Below, piece by piece: positions 1-9,679 of a stretch of DNA of 64,000 nucleotides. The notes beneath the pieces are model-generated. The model did not search any database. It saw only the letters and a list, made by a program, of their open reading frames with translations, and was not told the origin of the DNA. The position numbers and the translations under genes are program-made. This DNA is from Saprospiraceae bacterium (GTDB lineage Bacteria; Bacteroidota; Bacteroidia; Chitinophagales; Saprospiraceae), in NCBI GenBank assembly GCA_026993525.1, contig JALWSS010000009.1:37034-101033 (forward strand), written 5' to 3'. How positions within the stretch are numbered: the stretch's first letter is position 1; each line of letters opens with the position of its first letter.

Positions 1-422
1 TAGTAGTAGTCGGCCGCCTTGGCTTTGGCTTCTATTTCCAGGTCTTCAATCCTTACAAATTTGAAGGAAGCTTTATAGCCATGCTGGTCAATCAAGGGCA
101 ACAAGGGTTCTATGGCCCGTTGGCGTTTTTTGATTCGTTCTACTATCCGGTTTATTTCAACCCAGTTTTCTTCCCTGCCTTCCCTTTTCAAGACCTCGAT
201 CTCTTTCATGTCTTTCTTGGTGGCTTTCTCAAAGGCCTCTTCCAATGTTTTGACATACCTGGCCTTTTTCTTCTTTTTCCCGGCCAGTCTTTTCACACTG
301 GTATAAATGGCCGGATCGTACTGGCCTTTTTCCAGCATTTTCACGGGGTTGCCACATGCTACAAGAATTGAGAAAAGTGTCAGGATTGCAAATTGTCCGA
401 AAGAATTTAGTTGGAGTTTCAT
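1..422 (-). CDS. Lipoprotein, partial (C-terminus outside window)
   Basis: The reverse strand is open from an ATG at 422-420 to the window edge, about 140 codons, so the C-terminal part is missing. It opens with a signal peptide whose lipobox reads LVAC, followed by GNPVKMLEKGQYDPAI, so it should be a lipoprotein anchored in the outer or inner membrane. The remainder is very rich in Lys, Arg and Glu (KKKKKAR and similar stretches) and looks helical. The segment from 'MLEKGQYDPAI' on resembles the start of TPR-type lipoproteins of Bacteroidota, but I recognise no family with certainty. The lipoprotein signal is clear; the function is unknown. Confidence 0.7.
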   Translation of the reverse strand, partial: MKLQLNSFGQFAILTLFSILVACGNPVKMLEKGQYDPAIYTSVKRLAGKKKKKARYVKTLEEAFEKATKKDMKEIEVLKREGREENWVEINRIVERIKKRQRAIEPLLPLIDQHGYKASFKFVRIEDLEIEAKAKAADYY

Positions 423-594
423 AAGCCCACGGTTTTAATGTTCCATAATAATGTGGGCAAGGTATAGCCCAGCAATTATCCCCTCAAGATATGGGATGGT
501 TAAGAAAAGGCAATTAAAAGTTAAAGGATGCCGTATTGTGGGCACCAGGGTTAAGATTCCCAAATGGATGTGAAATTTTAAGTAGCTGATTCTC

Positions 595-1842
595 TCAAGA
601 CCTTTCTTCCCAAATTTTGGCGAGGTGGATAATCGTCAGCGTAGCCTTTTCCATATCCTGAACAGACACCCATTCCTGTTTTGAGTGAAAGGCATGTTCA
701 CCTGCAAAGATGTTTGGACACGGCAAACCCATAAAAGAAAGCCGACTTCCATCAGTGCCTCCTCTGATGCTGGAACGAATTGGCTTCAAACCCGCCCTTT
801 CAATGGCCTCAACGGCATACTGCACCACCTGGGGATGTTGATCGAGCACCTTTTTCATGTTGCGGTATTGTTCCGTAACAGTAAGCGTGCCAGTAGCACC
901 CGGGTACTCCTTCAGCACTTCATCCATGGTGTTTTGAAGGACAGCTTCGTGGTCTTTCAGTTTTTCATCGGTGAAGTCCCTTACGATGAAGACAATTTTC
1001 GCATGCTCTACAGTTCCTTCCATTGACACAGGGTGCACAAATCCTTCTCTCCCCGAGGTTGTTTCCGGAGACAATGTGTCTTTAGGCAGTTTGGAAACAA
1101 TTTCTGAGGCTATCTTCAAAGCACTTACGAGCTTCCCTTTGGCAAACCCCGGATGGGCGCTAATCCCTTTGACTTCAAGAATGGCTGCATCCGCAGAAAA
1201 GGTTTCGTCTTCCAGCGAACCTGCTTTTTCTCCGTCAACTGTATAGCCGAAATTGGCTCCCAGCTTTTTCATGTCAACTTTATCAACCCCTCTTCCTATT
1301 TCTTCATCCGGCGTAAACAGTATCCTGATGGTGCCATGCTTAACCTCAGGGTGGGTCATAAAGTAATTGGCGGCATCCATTATCTCTGCCAGTCCGGCTT
1401 TGTTGTCAGCTCCCAGAAGCGTTGTACCGCTCGCTGTAATGATGTCATGGCCAATTTGCTCCTCCAGGTCTGGGTGCTCAGATTTGCGAATAACCACATT
1501 TGGGTCATCCGGCAGGACGATATCCCCTCCATCGTAATTCTCGTGAATGACTGGCTTGACACCGGTTCCGCTTGAATCAGGGGAAGTATCCATGTGGGAA
1601 CAAAAGCAAATCACCGGAACATCTTTGTCAGTGTTGGAAGGGATGGTTGCGTACACATATCCATACTCGTCCATGTGAGCGTTTGCAATTCCCATTGATT
1701 GCAGTTCTTCAACAAGCAATTTGCCTAAATCCTTCTGTTTTTCCGTTGATGGAATGGTACTGGAATTCGGGTCAGATTGGGTGTCAATCTGCACATACCG
1801 AAGAAACCTGTCAAGGAAAGTGTGCTGGTAGTTGATATTCAT
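595..1842 (-). CDS. pepT: Peptidase T (tripeptide aminopeptidase)
   Basis: 415 residues, the usual length of PepT, a cytosolic M20-family di-zinc aminopeptidase that removes the N-terminal residue from tripeptides. The metal-binding signatures are visible in order: CSHMDTSPDSSG (His83, Asp85), GADNKAGLAEIMD, TPDEEIGRG with the catalytic Glu pair, and near the C-terminus GGTDGSRLSFMGLPCPN followed by AGEHAFHSKQEW, which carries the last zinc His. The start gives a PepT-like N-terminus (FLDRFLRYVQIDTQSD). It stands alone, convergent with nothing and divergent from the DUF1573 gene. Function is assigned from the family; no unusual residue was noticed. Confidence 0.95.
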   Translation of the reverse strand: MNINYQHTFLDRFLRYVQIDTQSDPNSSTIPSTEKQKDLGKLLVEELQSMGIANAHMDEYGYVYATIPSNTDKDVPVICFCSHMDTSPDSSGTGVKPVIHENYDGGDIVLPDDPNVVIRKSEHPDLEEQIGHDIITASGTTLLGADNKAGLAEIMDAANYFMTHPEVKHGTIRILFTPDEEIGRGVDKVDMKKLGANFGYTVDGEKAGSLEDETFSADAAILEVKGISAHPGFAKGKLVSALKIASEIVSKLPKDTLSPETTSGREGFVHPVSMEGTVEHAKIVFIVRDFTDEKLKDHEAVLQNTMDEVLKEYPGATGTLTVTEQYRNMKKVLDQHPQVVQYAVEAIERAGLKPIRSSIRGGTDGSRLSFMGLPCPNIFAGEHAFHSKQEWVSVQDMEKATLTIIHLAKIWEERS

Positions 1843-2048
1843 TTCAATTGTTTATTCGGTTGAGAAGCAGGTACCTTGCAAAGGTTCGATTATTTCAGGC
1901 GCCAATAAAAGAAAAATTAAACTTCCGGAATTGTGTTGATGAAAATAGCCAACGCGCATTAAAAACAATGAGTCCCCTGAATAAGTCACTTTCCTGAAGT
2001 TTCCCCTGTAAACCAGGTGCCTGATCCCGATCCCGGAGAATTTCATGC

Positions 2049-2122
2049 CCCCTCCCAATAAACCCCTCTCAACCCCTCTCAACTCCTCTTAACTCCTCTA
2101 AACTCCACTAAACCTCACCCCT
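2049..2122. repeat. Degenerate AACCCCTCT tandem array
   Basis: About eight imperfect units of the form AA(A/C)CYCCTCT follow one another. The same kind of unit recurs beside the palindromic elements near 17.76, 29.7, 30.25 and 58.8 kb, so it is a genome-specific intergenic motif and not a chance run. Confidence 0.7.
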
Positions 2123-2193
2123 CCACCATGAGCAATTCCTGTTCATCTCCCATCATTTTGTTTAACACCTCGTTAACAAGGGTGAAAGCGGGC

Positions 2194-2227
2194 TTGACAT
2201 CTATTCACGACGAATGGCATAAATTTG
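2194..2227 (+). promoter_or_regulatory. Promoter, TTG-N23-TAAATTTG
   Basis: TTG at 2194-2196 and TAAATTTG at 2220-2227 match the Bacteroidota sigma consensus (TTG, 17-23 nt, TAnnTTTG). It lies about 80 nt upstream of the DUF1573 start codon at 2305 in the right orientation. Confidence 0.6.
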
Positions 2228-2304
2228 CCGGACGCTTTTGCCGACACATGCAAAGTGTCAACCCGAAGAATTAATCTCAACTCATCATCAAAACTCAAAT
2301 CAAG

Positions 2305-2832
2305 ATGTTCAAGCAAATTAAACTTGGATTTCTCGCAATCGCCCTGATTGGTTTGCTGGCAAGTTGCCAGAACGACCAGCAAGCGCGTGACGAAGCCGTT
2401 AGTGCTGCTGCCGGCAACACCACAACTGCTTCCAGTACTCCACAAAAGCCTGGGCAAGTTCAACCGGCAGCCAATGCAACTACCCCTGCACCTCCTACCG
2501 GTCCGACAACTACCATCAAATTTGAAGAGCAGGAATACAACTTTGGCACGATCAAATCAGGAGAGAAGGCTGAGCACGAATATACCTTCACCAACACCGG
2601 TTCAGAACCTTTGGTTATCTCAAATGCAAAAGGTAGCTGTGGTTGTACCGTTCCACAATGGCCCAAAGAGCCCATTCCTCCCGGCGGAAACGGTAAGATC
2701 AAGGTCGTTTTTAACAGTAAGGGAAAAAGTGGCCCTCAAACCAAGACTGTAACAATCACTGCCAACACAGATCCACCAAACACCATCATTTATATCAAAG
2801 GTCAGGTGGAAAAAGCTGATGCTCAGCAATAA
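2305..2832 (+). CDS. DUF1573 domain lipoprotein
   Basis: 175 residues. A signal peptide ends in the lipobox LLASC (Cys21), so the protein is lipid-anchored in the envelope. Residues about 25-70 form a Thr/Pro/Ala-rich linker, and residues about 73-170 are a DUF1573 domain, an Ig-like beta sandwich related to ASH/MSP domains, with the typical DFGTI-like opening (YNFGTIKSGE), the TFTNTGSEPLVI strand and the SCGCT motif. Such proteins are very common in Bacteroidota, but their role is not established. A promoter lies upstream (2194-2227) and a strong terminator follows at 2853-2885, so it is probably transcribed alone. Confidence 0.85.
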   Translation: MFKQIKLGFLAIALIGLLASCQNDQQARDEAVSAAAGNTTTASSTPQKPGQVQPAANATTPAPPTGPTTTIKFEEQEYNFGTIKSGEKAEHEYTFTNTGSEPLVISNAKGSCGCTVPQWPKEPIPPGGNGKIKVVFNSKGKSGPQTKTVTITANTDPPNTIIYIKGQVEKADAQQ

Positions 2833-2852
2833 TTCCAACATTACTTTTTTCG

Positions 2853-2885
2853 AAAAGCCTGCATGATTCAATTGTGCAGGCTTTT
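2853..2885 (+). terminator. Rho-independent terminator after DUF1573 gene
   Basis: AAAAGCCTGCA and TGCAGGCTTTT form an 11-bp perfect stem around an 11-nt loop, ending in a short T tract. It lies 20 nt past the stop codon and just before the UbiA gene. The A/T flanks make it potentially bidirectional. Confidence 0.85.
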
Positions 2886-2902
2886 CCAATTTAGCTGTAT
2901 TG

Positions 2903-3766
2903 ATGAAGAAATACCTATCCCTGGTAAAATTTGCCCACACGGTGTTTGCAATGCCTTTTGCTTTGTTGGGTTTTTTTCTGGCTGTGCAGCATCCCGGAAA
3001 ACATTTTGAAGGACGTCTGCTCTTGTTGGTGATACTTTGCATGGTTTTCGCCCGAAACGCCGCAATGGCTTTCAACCGTTACCTGGACCGGAACATTGAC
3101 AAAGCCAATCCCAGAACGGCATCGCGTGAAATTCCGGCAGGTGTCATCAGCCCGAAATCTGCCCTTGTCTTCGTGTTTCTCAACGCCCTGGCATTCATTG
3201 CAACCACCTGGTTCATCAATGAGCTTTGTTTTTACCTCTCTCCAATTGCCTTGCTGGTAATCCTGGGTTACAGTTATACCAAGCGATACTCTGCGCTTTG
3301 TCACCTTGTACTCGGTATGGGACTGGCGTTGGCACCTGTCGGGGCTTACATTGCTGTGACCGGAGCTTTTCACACCTTGCCGGTACTCTATGGCTTTGTG
3401 GTTATGTTTTGGGTGGCGGGTTTCGACATCATTTATGCCTTGCAGGACGATGATTTCGACCGTTCGATGAAGCTGCATTCCATCCCGTCGGCATTGGGCC
3501 GGACCAAAGCTTTGAAACTATCTGAACTTCTCCACTTGTTGTGCGCCGTCAGCATGATAGTGGCCACCTGGGTTGCCCAACTCAATTATCCCCAAATCGG
3601 GTGGTTGGCCTGGATTGCGGCAGTGTTTTTTCTTGCCTCATTGGTTTATCAGCACCTGCTGGTGAAACCCAATGACCTGAGCAAGGTCAATCTGGCATTT
3701 TTTACCACCAACGGAATGGCAAGCCTGCTGTTTGGTTTGCTCACAATTATTGACCTGCTTTTGTAA
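2903..3766 (+). CDS. UbiA-family prenyltransferase
   Basis: 287 residues with about eight hydrophobic segments, an integral inner-membrane enzyme that transfers a polyprenyl chain to an aromatic acceptor. Both Asp-rich prenyl-diphosphate/Mg motifs are present: NRYLDRNID (N58, D62, D66) and, in the second half, DIIYALQDDDFDRSMKLHSIP. The first motif context, ARNAAMAFNR, fits the UbiA/MqnP branch more than MenA. With ubiE elsewhere in the window, a role in menaquinone synthesis, possibly as MqnP of the futalosine route, is likely but not proven. ATG 2903 is preferred over the TTG directly before it. The gene starts only 17 nt after the preceding terminator. Confidence 0.88.
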   Translation: MKKYLSLVKFAHTVFAMPFALLGFFLAVQHPGKHFEGRLLLLVILCMVFARNAAMAFNRYLDRNIDKANPRTASREIPAGVISPKSALVFVFLNALAFIATTWFINELCFYLSPIALLVILGYSYTKRYSALCHLVLGMGLALAPVGAYIAVTGAFHTLPVLYGFVVMFWVAGFDIIYALQDDDFDRSMKLHSIPSALGRTKALKLSELLHLLCAVSMIVATWVAQLNYPQIGWLAWIAAVFFLASLVYQHLLVKPNDLSKVNLAFFTTNGMASLLFGLLTIIDLLL

Positions 3767-3770
3767 AGTC

Positions 3771-6700
3771 CTATCGCCTTACCACTTTGATCACCTTTGT
3801 GAGAGCACCATCGTATTTGACCATGATGAAATAGAGTCCGGATACCAGGTCTTCTGTAGGAATGGTTTTCAGTTTCTCATTTTCTTCGAAATGACCCGAT
3901 AGCCAGATCCTTCCACGAGCATCTACAATCGCAAAGCTTATTTGCGAGCCGAAATCTTCGACAACAGCCAGGTTGATTGTCTGATCAAACGGATTTGGAT
4001 AGGCATGCACGAGATTGTTGCCGGCACCAAATATCAATTGAACCACATTGGAGTACCTGACGTTCCCACCCGATTCTGTAAGTTTCAGGCGGTAATAGTT
4101 TTTACCCGAAGGAGGAGAAAGATGAATGTGTTGAAAGAACGTACTGTCACCGGAGGTGAATGTACTGTCCAACGTTGCAACAGCCGAAAAAGAAGTTTGC
4201 GGAGTTGCCCATTCCATTTGATATTGTACTCCTGCCAGCGAATCAGCCGGCCATTGCCAGAACAGTCGGGCATCATTTCCATCAGCCATGCCGATGAGCA
4301 GAATCGCTTCATCTTCACAATCACTGAGGCTCTCCAGGAAGAAGGTGTCAGTGCGGGAGCATACGCCCACGGTTTTGGTTATTGCAAGCCAGGCATTCTG
4401 GTCTTCGCCCCAGGAAACAAAAGGCACCTGTACCCCGGCAGCGGAAGGCAGTGAAGCACCAGGTGAAAAAATCCATTCGTACTCAGCTCCATTCTCCGGT
4501 AGTGCAACTTCGTATGAATAAGGCAACCCGGCACAAACGGTTTGAGGGCCGCTGGCGGTAGTCGGCGAAACAGTTTGAGTTTCAATTTTGAGTACGTTGG
4601 CCGGGAGTAATTCAACACAACCCCCTCGCCTGGCGGTGCGTACATAAAAGGTGGTTTCGATGGGTGTTGCATGGAAATCCTTTCCGTCAGCTCCCGGAAT
4701 TGCATCCCAGGTACCAGGATCAAAAGCCTGGTCATTGTGAGTCTGGTACCACTGATAGAATATATCCCCGCTACCACCACCGGCCGCTTGCACTTCACTG
4801 AGTAAAACCGGTGAATCTGCCGGCAAGCAGATTTTGTCGTTGCAGCAAATCTCGCCGGCCTCAGTAACATTGTCGCAGGTGTCCAGGGCCACCAGCCCTG
4901 CATCAATGTCCATCCTCGTTTCACCACCACCGAGTACCAGGCTGGGAGTAGTGCCGGTTGACGGGTCTATGTCACTGTCGAGGTTTGTGTCGCCACCCGC
5001 CAATGGATTGGTGAATTCATAACCCTGTGGCACCTGGACATTCACCACATATTCGCCTGGCGGCAAAAAGAAGCCGTACAGTCCAAGACTGTCGGACATG
5101 CTTGATTTGCTTTCGCTTCCGCCGGTAAAGTTGACTCCCTGAACTTCGATTTTCACGCTGTCAAGTCCAGGTTCCCCGCTGTCCTGCAGACCATTGTTGT
5201 TTTGATCAAACCACACCAGGTCTCCAATCCGGGCAAATGAAGGAATTTCAAATTGGCGAACCTCTTCACAATCATTTGCATCGGTCAGTGTTACCGAGTA
5301 AAGGCCGGGAGATAGCCCGTAAATGGTGTCGCCCGTCAGGGTGTTGCTCCAATTGATCTGCACCGGAGGTTCGAGATTGGAATAGACCGCCGTCAAGATG
5401 CCGTCAGGGGCCTGGGGGGAGGATGGATAGTTGAGCATTTCAATTTCGAGTTCAGGCTTTGAGGCAACTTCCAGCAAAATGCTGTCATTCAATGTGCATC
5501 CATTTGCATCGGTAACTAAAACCGAATACTGGCCGGCTGCGTAGGTTTCTATAACTGAGCTCGTATCTCCGTTGCTCCAGACCAATGACCAGGGCTGCAC
5601 GCCACCACTGACATTGACTTGTGCAAATGCGGGGTCTCCACAGAGACCCGGCTGGGCGGTCATGGTCATTGCCAAAGGAGATGGTTCGGTTATTTCTGAA
5701 GAAATGACTTTCGTACACCCCGAAGCGGATTCGGTGATGGTGGCTTCATATACACCCGACCCGAGTTGGGCCAGTTGGGTTCCGGTGTCTCCCGTGTTCC
5801 AGGTGATTTGGAGGGCGCTGTTGCCTCCGGAAAGCTCCACGGATATTTCTCCGTCTGATGCGCCAAAGCAACTGATGTCAGATTGTTCGGTTGCTACACT
5901 GAAAACACCTCCAGGCTGTATTTGAACAGAATCTATACCCTGACACCCCATTGCGTCGGTCAATGTCACACTGTACCCTCCGGCTTCCAGCCCTGTTACC
6001 AGTTGGCTTTGTTGTCCGGTTGACCACTCAAAGGACAATGGGTGCACAGCATTGGTTGGAGGAATAACCGTTGCATTGACAGGGCTCCCTACGCAACTGT
6101 ATTGCGGAGCGACGATGTCAATGGAAAGAGCGGGGCCTTGAGCAACGGTATAGGTGCCGGTTTGCGTGCATCCCAACAGGTCAGTCACCGTAACGGCATA
6201 CACTCCCGGTGGCAGATTGCCTATTCCGTTGGTCGTAGCCCCGTTGCTCCATTGGAACTGAAAGGGAGGTGTTCCTGCTGAAGCGATGGCTACAACGGTA
6301 CCGTCATTTTTCCCGAAACAACTGGTTCCGGCCCCAAAAAGGTCTAATTGAATTCCGGGAATTTCCTGTAAAAAAACCGATTCACTGGCGCTGCAACCGT
6401 GCCCGTCAGTTATGGTTACTGAAAAATCCCCGCCGCTGCTACTGGTTATGGTCTGGTCAATGGAACCGTTGGACCATTGATAAGTATATGGACCCGTGCC
6501 CCCCGTAGCGATGGCTTGCATGTGCGCATCTGAATCGCAGGTGCCGGCATCTGAGATGATGCTTGCCACCAATTCATCAGGCTCTGTAAGGGTAAAAGCC
6601 TCAGAGGCGCTGCATCCGGCAATATCTGTAATGGTAAGATCGTAAGTGCCGCCACTGAGGCCTTCGAGTTCCGTTGAATTGGCTCCGGTACTCCATTGAA

Positions 6701-8444
6701 TACTAAAAGGTGCAAGCCCCGACTGAATATCAATGGCAATGCTTCCGTCGGCGGCTCCATTGCATGAAATGGAGTCAACCATAGAAGTAAATGAAACTAC
6801 CGGGCTGTTGAAGATGGTTTTGCCCCCCTGGCCTTCGCAGCCCTCCGAACTTGTTACTGTTACAGAATAAGAGCCGGGGCCGAGGTTGTGAAGGGTGGGG
6901 GTTGTTTCTCCGTTGCTCCACAGGTACTGATACGGGGCCGATCCATATTGCACCGAGGCTGTCAGCATGCCGGTATTCTCATTGCCACAGACCAGTGAAG
7001 TTCCTGAAACATTGACGATCAAGGTATTGGGCTGCTCGATGGTAACGGAATCCATCAGCTGACAACCTTCAGAGGAAGTGATACTCACGTAATAAAGTCC
7101 CGCACCTGCATTTTGCAAGATGCTGTCTGTCGATCCGTCAGACCATTTGAAGTTAAAGGGCCAGGTGCCGCCCCCGGTGATGGCAGGTGTTATGCTTCCG
7201 TCCTTCGCTGCGCAATGTGAAGCATTATTGACGAAGAAAGAAGCCTGGAATGGTGGAGGATAGGTGAGGGTGACCGAATCCACCTTGCTACAACCCGCAT
7301 TGTCAGCGACTGTGACCGTGTACAACCCGGGGGCGAGATTCTCCAGGCTTTGTGTGCTGTCGCCGGTATTCCAATTGAAAGTAAACGGGGGAATACCATC
7401 ATCAGGCTGAATTTTGATCATTCCATTGTTGGTGCCATGGCAGGAAGGTTGTTGCGTTTGCAGGGTCACTTTGAGGTTGCTGGAATTGTTCAACTGAAAT
7501 GTTTTGGTTCCGGTGCAGCCCATGGCATCTTGTACCGTTACCGTGTAGGTGCCTGCTGGCAGGTTGTAAATGGAAGCTGACGAATCGCCGGTGTTCCAGG
7601 AATAGTCAGCGGGCAAATAGGCCCCCGGGGCGTTGGCGATGGCCCAACCTGTGCTGTCACCTGAGCAACCGGGCTGCTCAGTTTGTACCTGTATTCCCAA
7701 TGGGTTCTCTTCCAGCCCTACCGTGTCAGTGGCTTCAATACTGCACCCGTTGTAACCCGTAATGGTCACACTGACAGGGCCTGCCGGAATGCTGTCAATG
7801 ATGGGGCCTGACATGCCATTGTCCCACTCATAGTCAAAAGGAGGTACGCCGCCGCTGACCGAAACTTCCGCACTTCCACCTCCGACGGGGTTGTTGCAAG
7901 CTGCGTTGGTGGTTGATGTGGCAGCGCTCATTGGCTCACCGATGTACTGGCAGTTGATGAATGCGCAATTGTTGGCATCGAGTACGGTGATACAGTATTG
8001 ACCAAGTGGCAGGCCGGAAATCGTTGCGGTGGTGTCGCCTGTATTCCACGACAGGGAGTATGGCGGTGTTCCTCCTGAGGGCAGGGCGGTCATGGCGCCG
8101 GGGGGCGTGCAGGCTGTTACGTTGATGGGAACCTCCAGGGGGGGCGGAGCCGATAATTCAATTGAGTCAATGACTTCAGTGCCGTCCTGGTCTGTGACGG
8201 TCAAAGCATACCAGCCTGCTGAAAGTCCGGTGATTGGGTTCCCTGTTTCTCCATTGCTCCATTCGAATTGGTAAGGGGGCTGTCCACCATTGACTGTGGC
8301 CAAAATTGAACCGGTGGCAAATCCTCCACACAAGGGAGGGTTGCCGGTGAGGGTTACCGTAAGCTGTGCGGCGGCAGACGGTAGTTTCAGAAGTGCCATA
8401 AGCACAAGCAAAAGGGCTGGGAGGTAAGGTTTGTTCATGGTCAT
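3771..8444 (-). CDS. Giant SprB-repeat protein with type A T9SS sorting domain
   Basis: About 1557 residues from the chosen start. After a signal peptide (LLLVLMALLKLPSAAAQL) come about 14 SprB-like repeats of roughly 80 residues, each with a GG-x-PPY/PF strand, a W(S/N)(N/T)G core and an end of the form GxYxVTVTDxxGC. An SdrD B-like domain follows (IGDLVWFDQNNNGLQDSGEP), then a region with paired Cys, and finally a type A sorting domain (AYPNPF start; SGLYFIMVKYDG; basic end KVVRR). It is therefore expected to be exported by the type IX system and displayed or released as an adhesin. Longer in-frame starts (8573) are rejected because a promoter-like TACATTTG overlaps them; ATG 8444 or 8438 fits the signal peptide. 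Confidence 0.9.
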   Translation of the reverse strand: MTMNKPYLPALLLVLMALLKLPSAAAQLTVTLTGNPPLCGGFATGSILATVNGGQPPYQFEWSNGETGNPITGLSAGWYALTVTDQDGTEVIDSIELSAPPPLEVPINVTACTPPGAMTALPSGGTPPYSLSWNTGDTTATISGLPLGQYCITVLDANNCAFINCQYIGEPMSAATSTTNAACNNPVGGGSAEVSVSGGVPPFDYEWDNGMSGPIIDSIPAGPVSVTITGYNGCSIEATDTVGLEENPLGIQVQTEQPGCSGDSTGWAIANAPGAYLPADYSWNTGDSSASIYNLPAGTYTVTVQDAMGCTGTKTFQLNNSSNLKVTLQTQQPSCHGTNNGMIKIQPDDGIPPFTFNWNTGDSTQSLENLAPGLYTVTVADNAGCSKVDSVTLTYPPPFQASFFVNNASHCAAKDGSITPAITGGGTWPFNFKWSDGSTDSILQNAGAGLYYVSITSSEGCQLMDSVTIEQPNTLIVNVSGTSLVCGNENTGMLTASVQYGSAPYQYLWSNGETTPTLHNLGPGSYSVTVTSSEGCEGQGGKTIFNSPVVSFTSMVDSISCNGAADGSIAIDIQSGLAPFSIQWSTGANSTELEGLSGGTYDLTITDIAGCSASEAFTLTEPDELVASIISDAGTCDSDAHMQAIATGGTGPYTYQWSNGSIDQTITSSSGGDFSVTITDGHGCSASESVFLQEIPGIQLDLFGAGTSCFGKNDGTVVAIASAGTPPFQFQWSNGATTNGIGNLPPGVYAVTVTDLLGCTQTGTYTVAQGPALSIDIVAPQYSCVGSPVNATVIPPTNAVHPLSFEWSTGQQSQLVTGLEAGGYSVTLTDAMGCQGIDSVQIQPGGVFSVATEQSDISCFGASDGEISVELSGGNSALQITWNTGDTGTQLAQLGSGVYEATITESASGCTKVISSEITEPSPLAMTMTAQPGLCGDPAFAQVNVSGGVQPWSLVWSNGDTSSVIETYAAGQYSVLVTDANGCTLNDSILLEVASKPELEIEMLNYPSSPQAPDGILTAVYSNLEPPVQINWSNTLTGDTIYGLSPGLYSVTLTDANDCEEVRQFEIPSFARIGDLVWFDQNNNGLQDSGEPGLDSVKIEVQGVNFTGGSESKSSMSDSLGLYGFFLPPGEYVVNVQVPQGYEFTNPLAGGDTNLDSDIDPSTGTTPSLVLGGGETRMDIDAGLVALDTCDNVTEAGEICCNDKICLPADSPVLLSEVQAAGGGSGDIFYQWYQTHNDQAFDPGTWDAIPGADGKDFHATPIETTFYVRTARRGGCVELLPANVLKIETQTVSPTTASGPQTVCAGLPYSYEVALPENGAEYEWIFSPGASLPSAAGVQVPFVSWGEDQNAWLAITKTVGVCSRTDTFFLESLSDCEDEAILLIGMADGNDARLFWQWPADSLAGVQYQMEWATPQTSFSAVATLDSTFTSGDSTFFQHIHLSPPSGKNYYRLKLTESGGNVRYSNVVQLIFGAGNNLVHAYPNPFDQTINLAVVEDFGSQISFAIVDARGRIWLSGHFEENEKLKTIPTEDLVSGLYFIMVKYDGALTKVIKVVRR

Positions 8445-8570
8445 GTCTTCTGATGAAAGGGGTTGGTTCTCAAAAAAACAGCACAGCAAATTCGCCTGAA
8501 TTGCTGAAGCCTGAAAAATGTCCTGATTCCAATTGAAGGGAGAAGTGATAACCAGTGGGCAGATGCAAGG

Positions 8571-8578
8571 CAAATGTA
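8571..8578 (-). promoter_or_regulatory. -7 promoter element TACATTTG
   Basis: CAAATGTA on the plus strand is TACATTTG on the minus strand, a perfect TAnnTTTG. It sits about 125 nt upstream of the SprB-repeat gene start at 8444. No clear -33 TTG is seen, so it is a half-supported promoter. Confidence 0.45.
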
Positions 8579-8615
8579 CTAAATCAAATTGCCTTTCAGG
8601 AATTGTAAGGATTAC

Positions 8616-9287
8616 TCACCCGCCGTACTTTCTCTTGATGATCTCTGTGTAATTGTCTTTTACCGCACCAAAAACGAGGTTGTATGAAACGCCAAGCTGA
8701 ATGGCATGGTAGGTAGCAGTATAGGCCTGGCGCAGGTTGGGGATTTCAGGTCTTTTGGAATAATAGATATTGTATGATGCTTCGATCATGGCGTATTTAC
8801 CGAAGGGAAAGGAAAAACCTATGCCGGCATTGGCGCCCGGGTATTTGTCGTAATTGTAGGTGTACTGCTGTCCGACAACAGCATCCGTAAATGTGAGTTT
8901 GCTGTCATAAACACCGATTCCTCCTCTTAATACCAGACCAAACCTGGCAGCGGGGTATCGGCAAAGCTTTGACCTGAGAAACAAACCCAAATACCGGGAG
9001 GATATCTCATCTGAACCGAAAGGAATTCCGCTCACCTCCAAATCGAGTTCAGGCGGGATAAGGTCCTGAGAGTACTCTATGCCAATTTGCAGCTTGTGAA
9101 GTCCTCCGGCAATGCGGCCGCCAAAGTTCAGGTACCGGGAGTTATTCGCATAGGAAAAGTCGTATTTGGTATTGTTCATCCCGGCAAATCCCTCTACTAC
9201 CAGGTTCTGGGTGTGAACCGGATTGGGAAACAGGTAAAGGGCCAGCAGGACAATGATGGCAAAATATGTCTTGTGGGCGGAACGCAT
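8616..9287 (-). CDS. Outer-membrane beta-barrel protein
   Basis: About 223 residues. The chosen start gives a signal peptide (MRSAHKTYFAIIVLLALYLF to HTQ); ATG 9305 is an alternative, and the longest frame from 9380 adds a non-signal-like extension. The mature part consists of alternating strands with aromatic ends (YLNFGGRIAGGLHKLQIGIEY, FGLVLRGGIGVYDSKL, AIQLGVSYNLVFG), as in the PorT/OmpW-like small barrels of Bacteroidota. It lies downstream of nothing obvious and 170 nt upstream of the giant adhesin on the same strand, so the two may be co-expressed. The specific function is unknown. Confidence 0.75.
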   Translation of the reverse strand: MRSAHKTYFAIIVLLALYLFPNPVHTQNLVVEGFAGMNNTKYDFSYANNSRYLNFGGRIAGGLHKLQIGIEYSQDLIPPELDLEVSGIPFGSDEISSRYLGLFLRSKLCRYPAARFGLVLRGGIGVYDSKLTFTDAVVGQQYTYNYDKYPGANAGIGFSFPFGKYAMIEASYNIYYSKRPEIPNLRQAYTATYHAIQLGVSYNLVFGAVKDNYTEIIKRKYGG

Positions 9288-9424
9288 GTGTTTTCTAATT
9301 GGCATTGCTGCGGGTAGGAAATAATTAAGGTTAGACAAAAGCGCTGGTTGTCTAACCTTATTCGTTGTTCCTGTCTTCATATATCAGACATGCAACGCGG
9401 GAACATGAAAGAAGTTTACCCCGA

Positions 9425-9583
9425 TTACATCATTCGCAAGGCTTTCACCAGATAAGTACATGAAAAGGGCAATACCAACCAAAACCACTGTGGCATTGCA
9501 ACAAGCATCCAGATCATTACTATGGTGGAGACAGCGAAAAGAATCCAGTCCTTCAGCGTAGAATTTGTAGCTTCAACATTCAT
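9425..9583 (-). CDS. Small two-helix membrane protein
   Basis: 52 codons from ATG 9583 (MNVEATNSTLKDW). A short polar N-terminus is followed by two hydrophobic stretches separated by MPQW: ILFAVSTIVMIWMLVA and FWLVLPFSCTYLVKAL. It resembles the many short inner-membrane proteins of Bacteroidota without assigned function. The open frame extends upstream to 9625 with a less natural N-terminus. Confidence 0.55.
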   Translation of the reverse strand: MNVEATNSTLKDWILFAVSTIVMIWMLVAMPQWFWLVLPFSCTYLVKALRMM

Positions 9584-9679
9584 TTTGTTCTGATTTTGTG
9601 GGGGCAAAAGTAGAAACCACTCCACGAACTGGCAAATGTGAAGCTGATCATTTTTTCGATTTCAGGGGCACTGGATGGA

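Larger units (their letters stand above)
1843..2304. other. 462-bp divergent intergenic region
   Basis: This gap separates pepT (minus) from the DUF1573 lipoprotein gene (plus). It holds a low-complexity array of roughly 9-nt CTCTAAACC-like units at 2049-2122 and a good Bacteroidota promoter at 2194-2227. No open frame here looks real. Confidence 0.6.

Noticed and set aside
8445..8573. N-terminal extension of the giant SprB-repeat protein
   Set aside because: It overlaps a promoter-like TACATTTG and precedes a clear signal peptide; the translated extension has no export-signal character.
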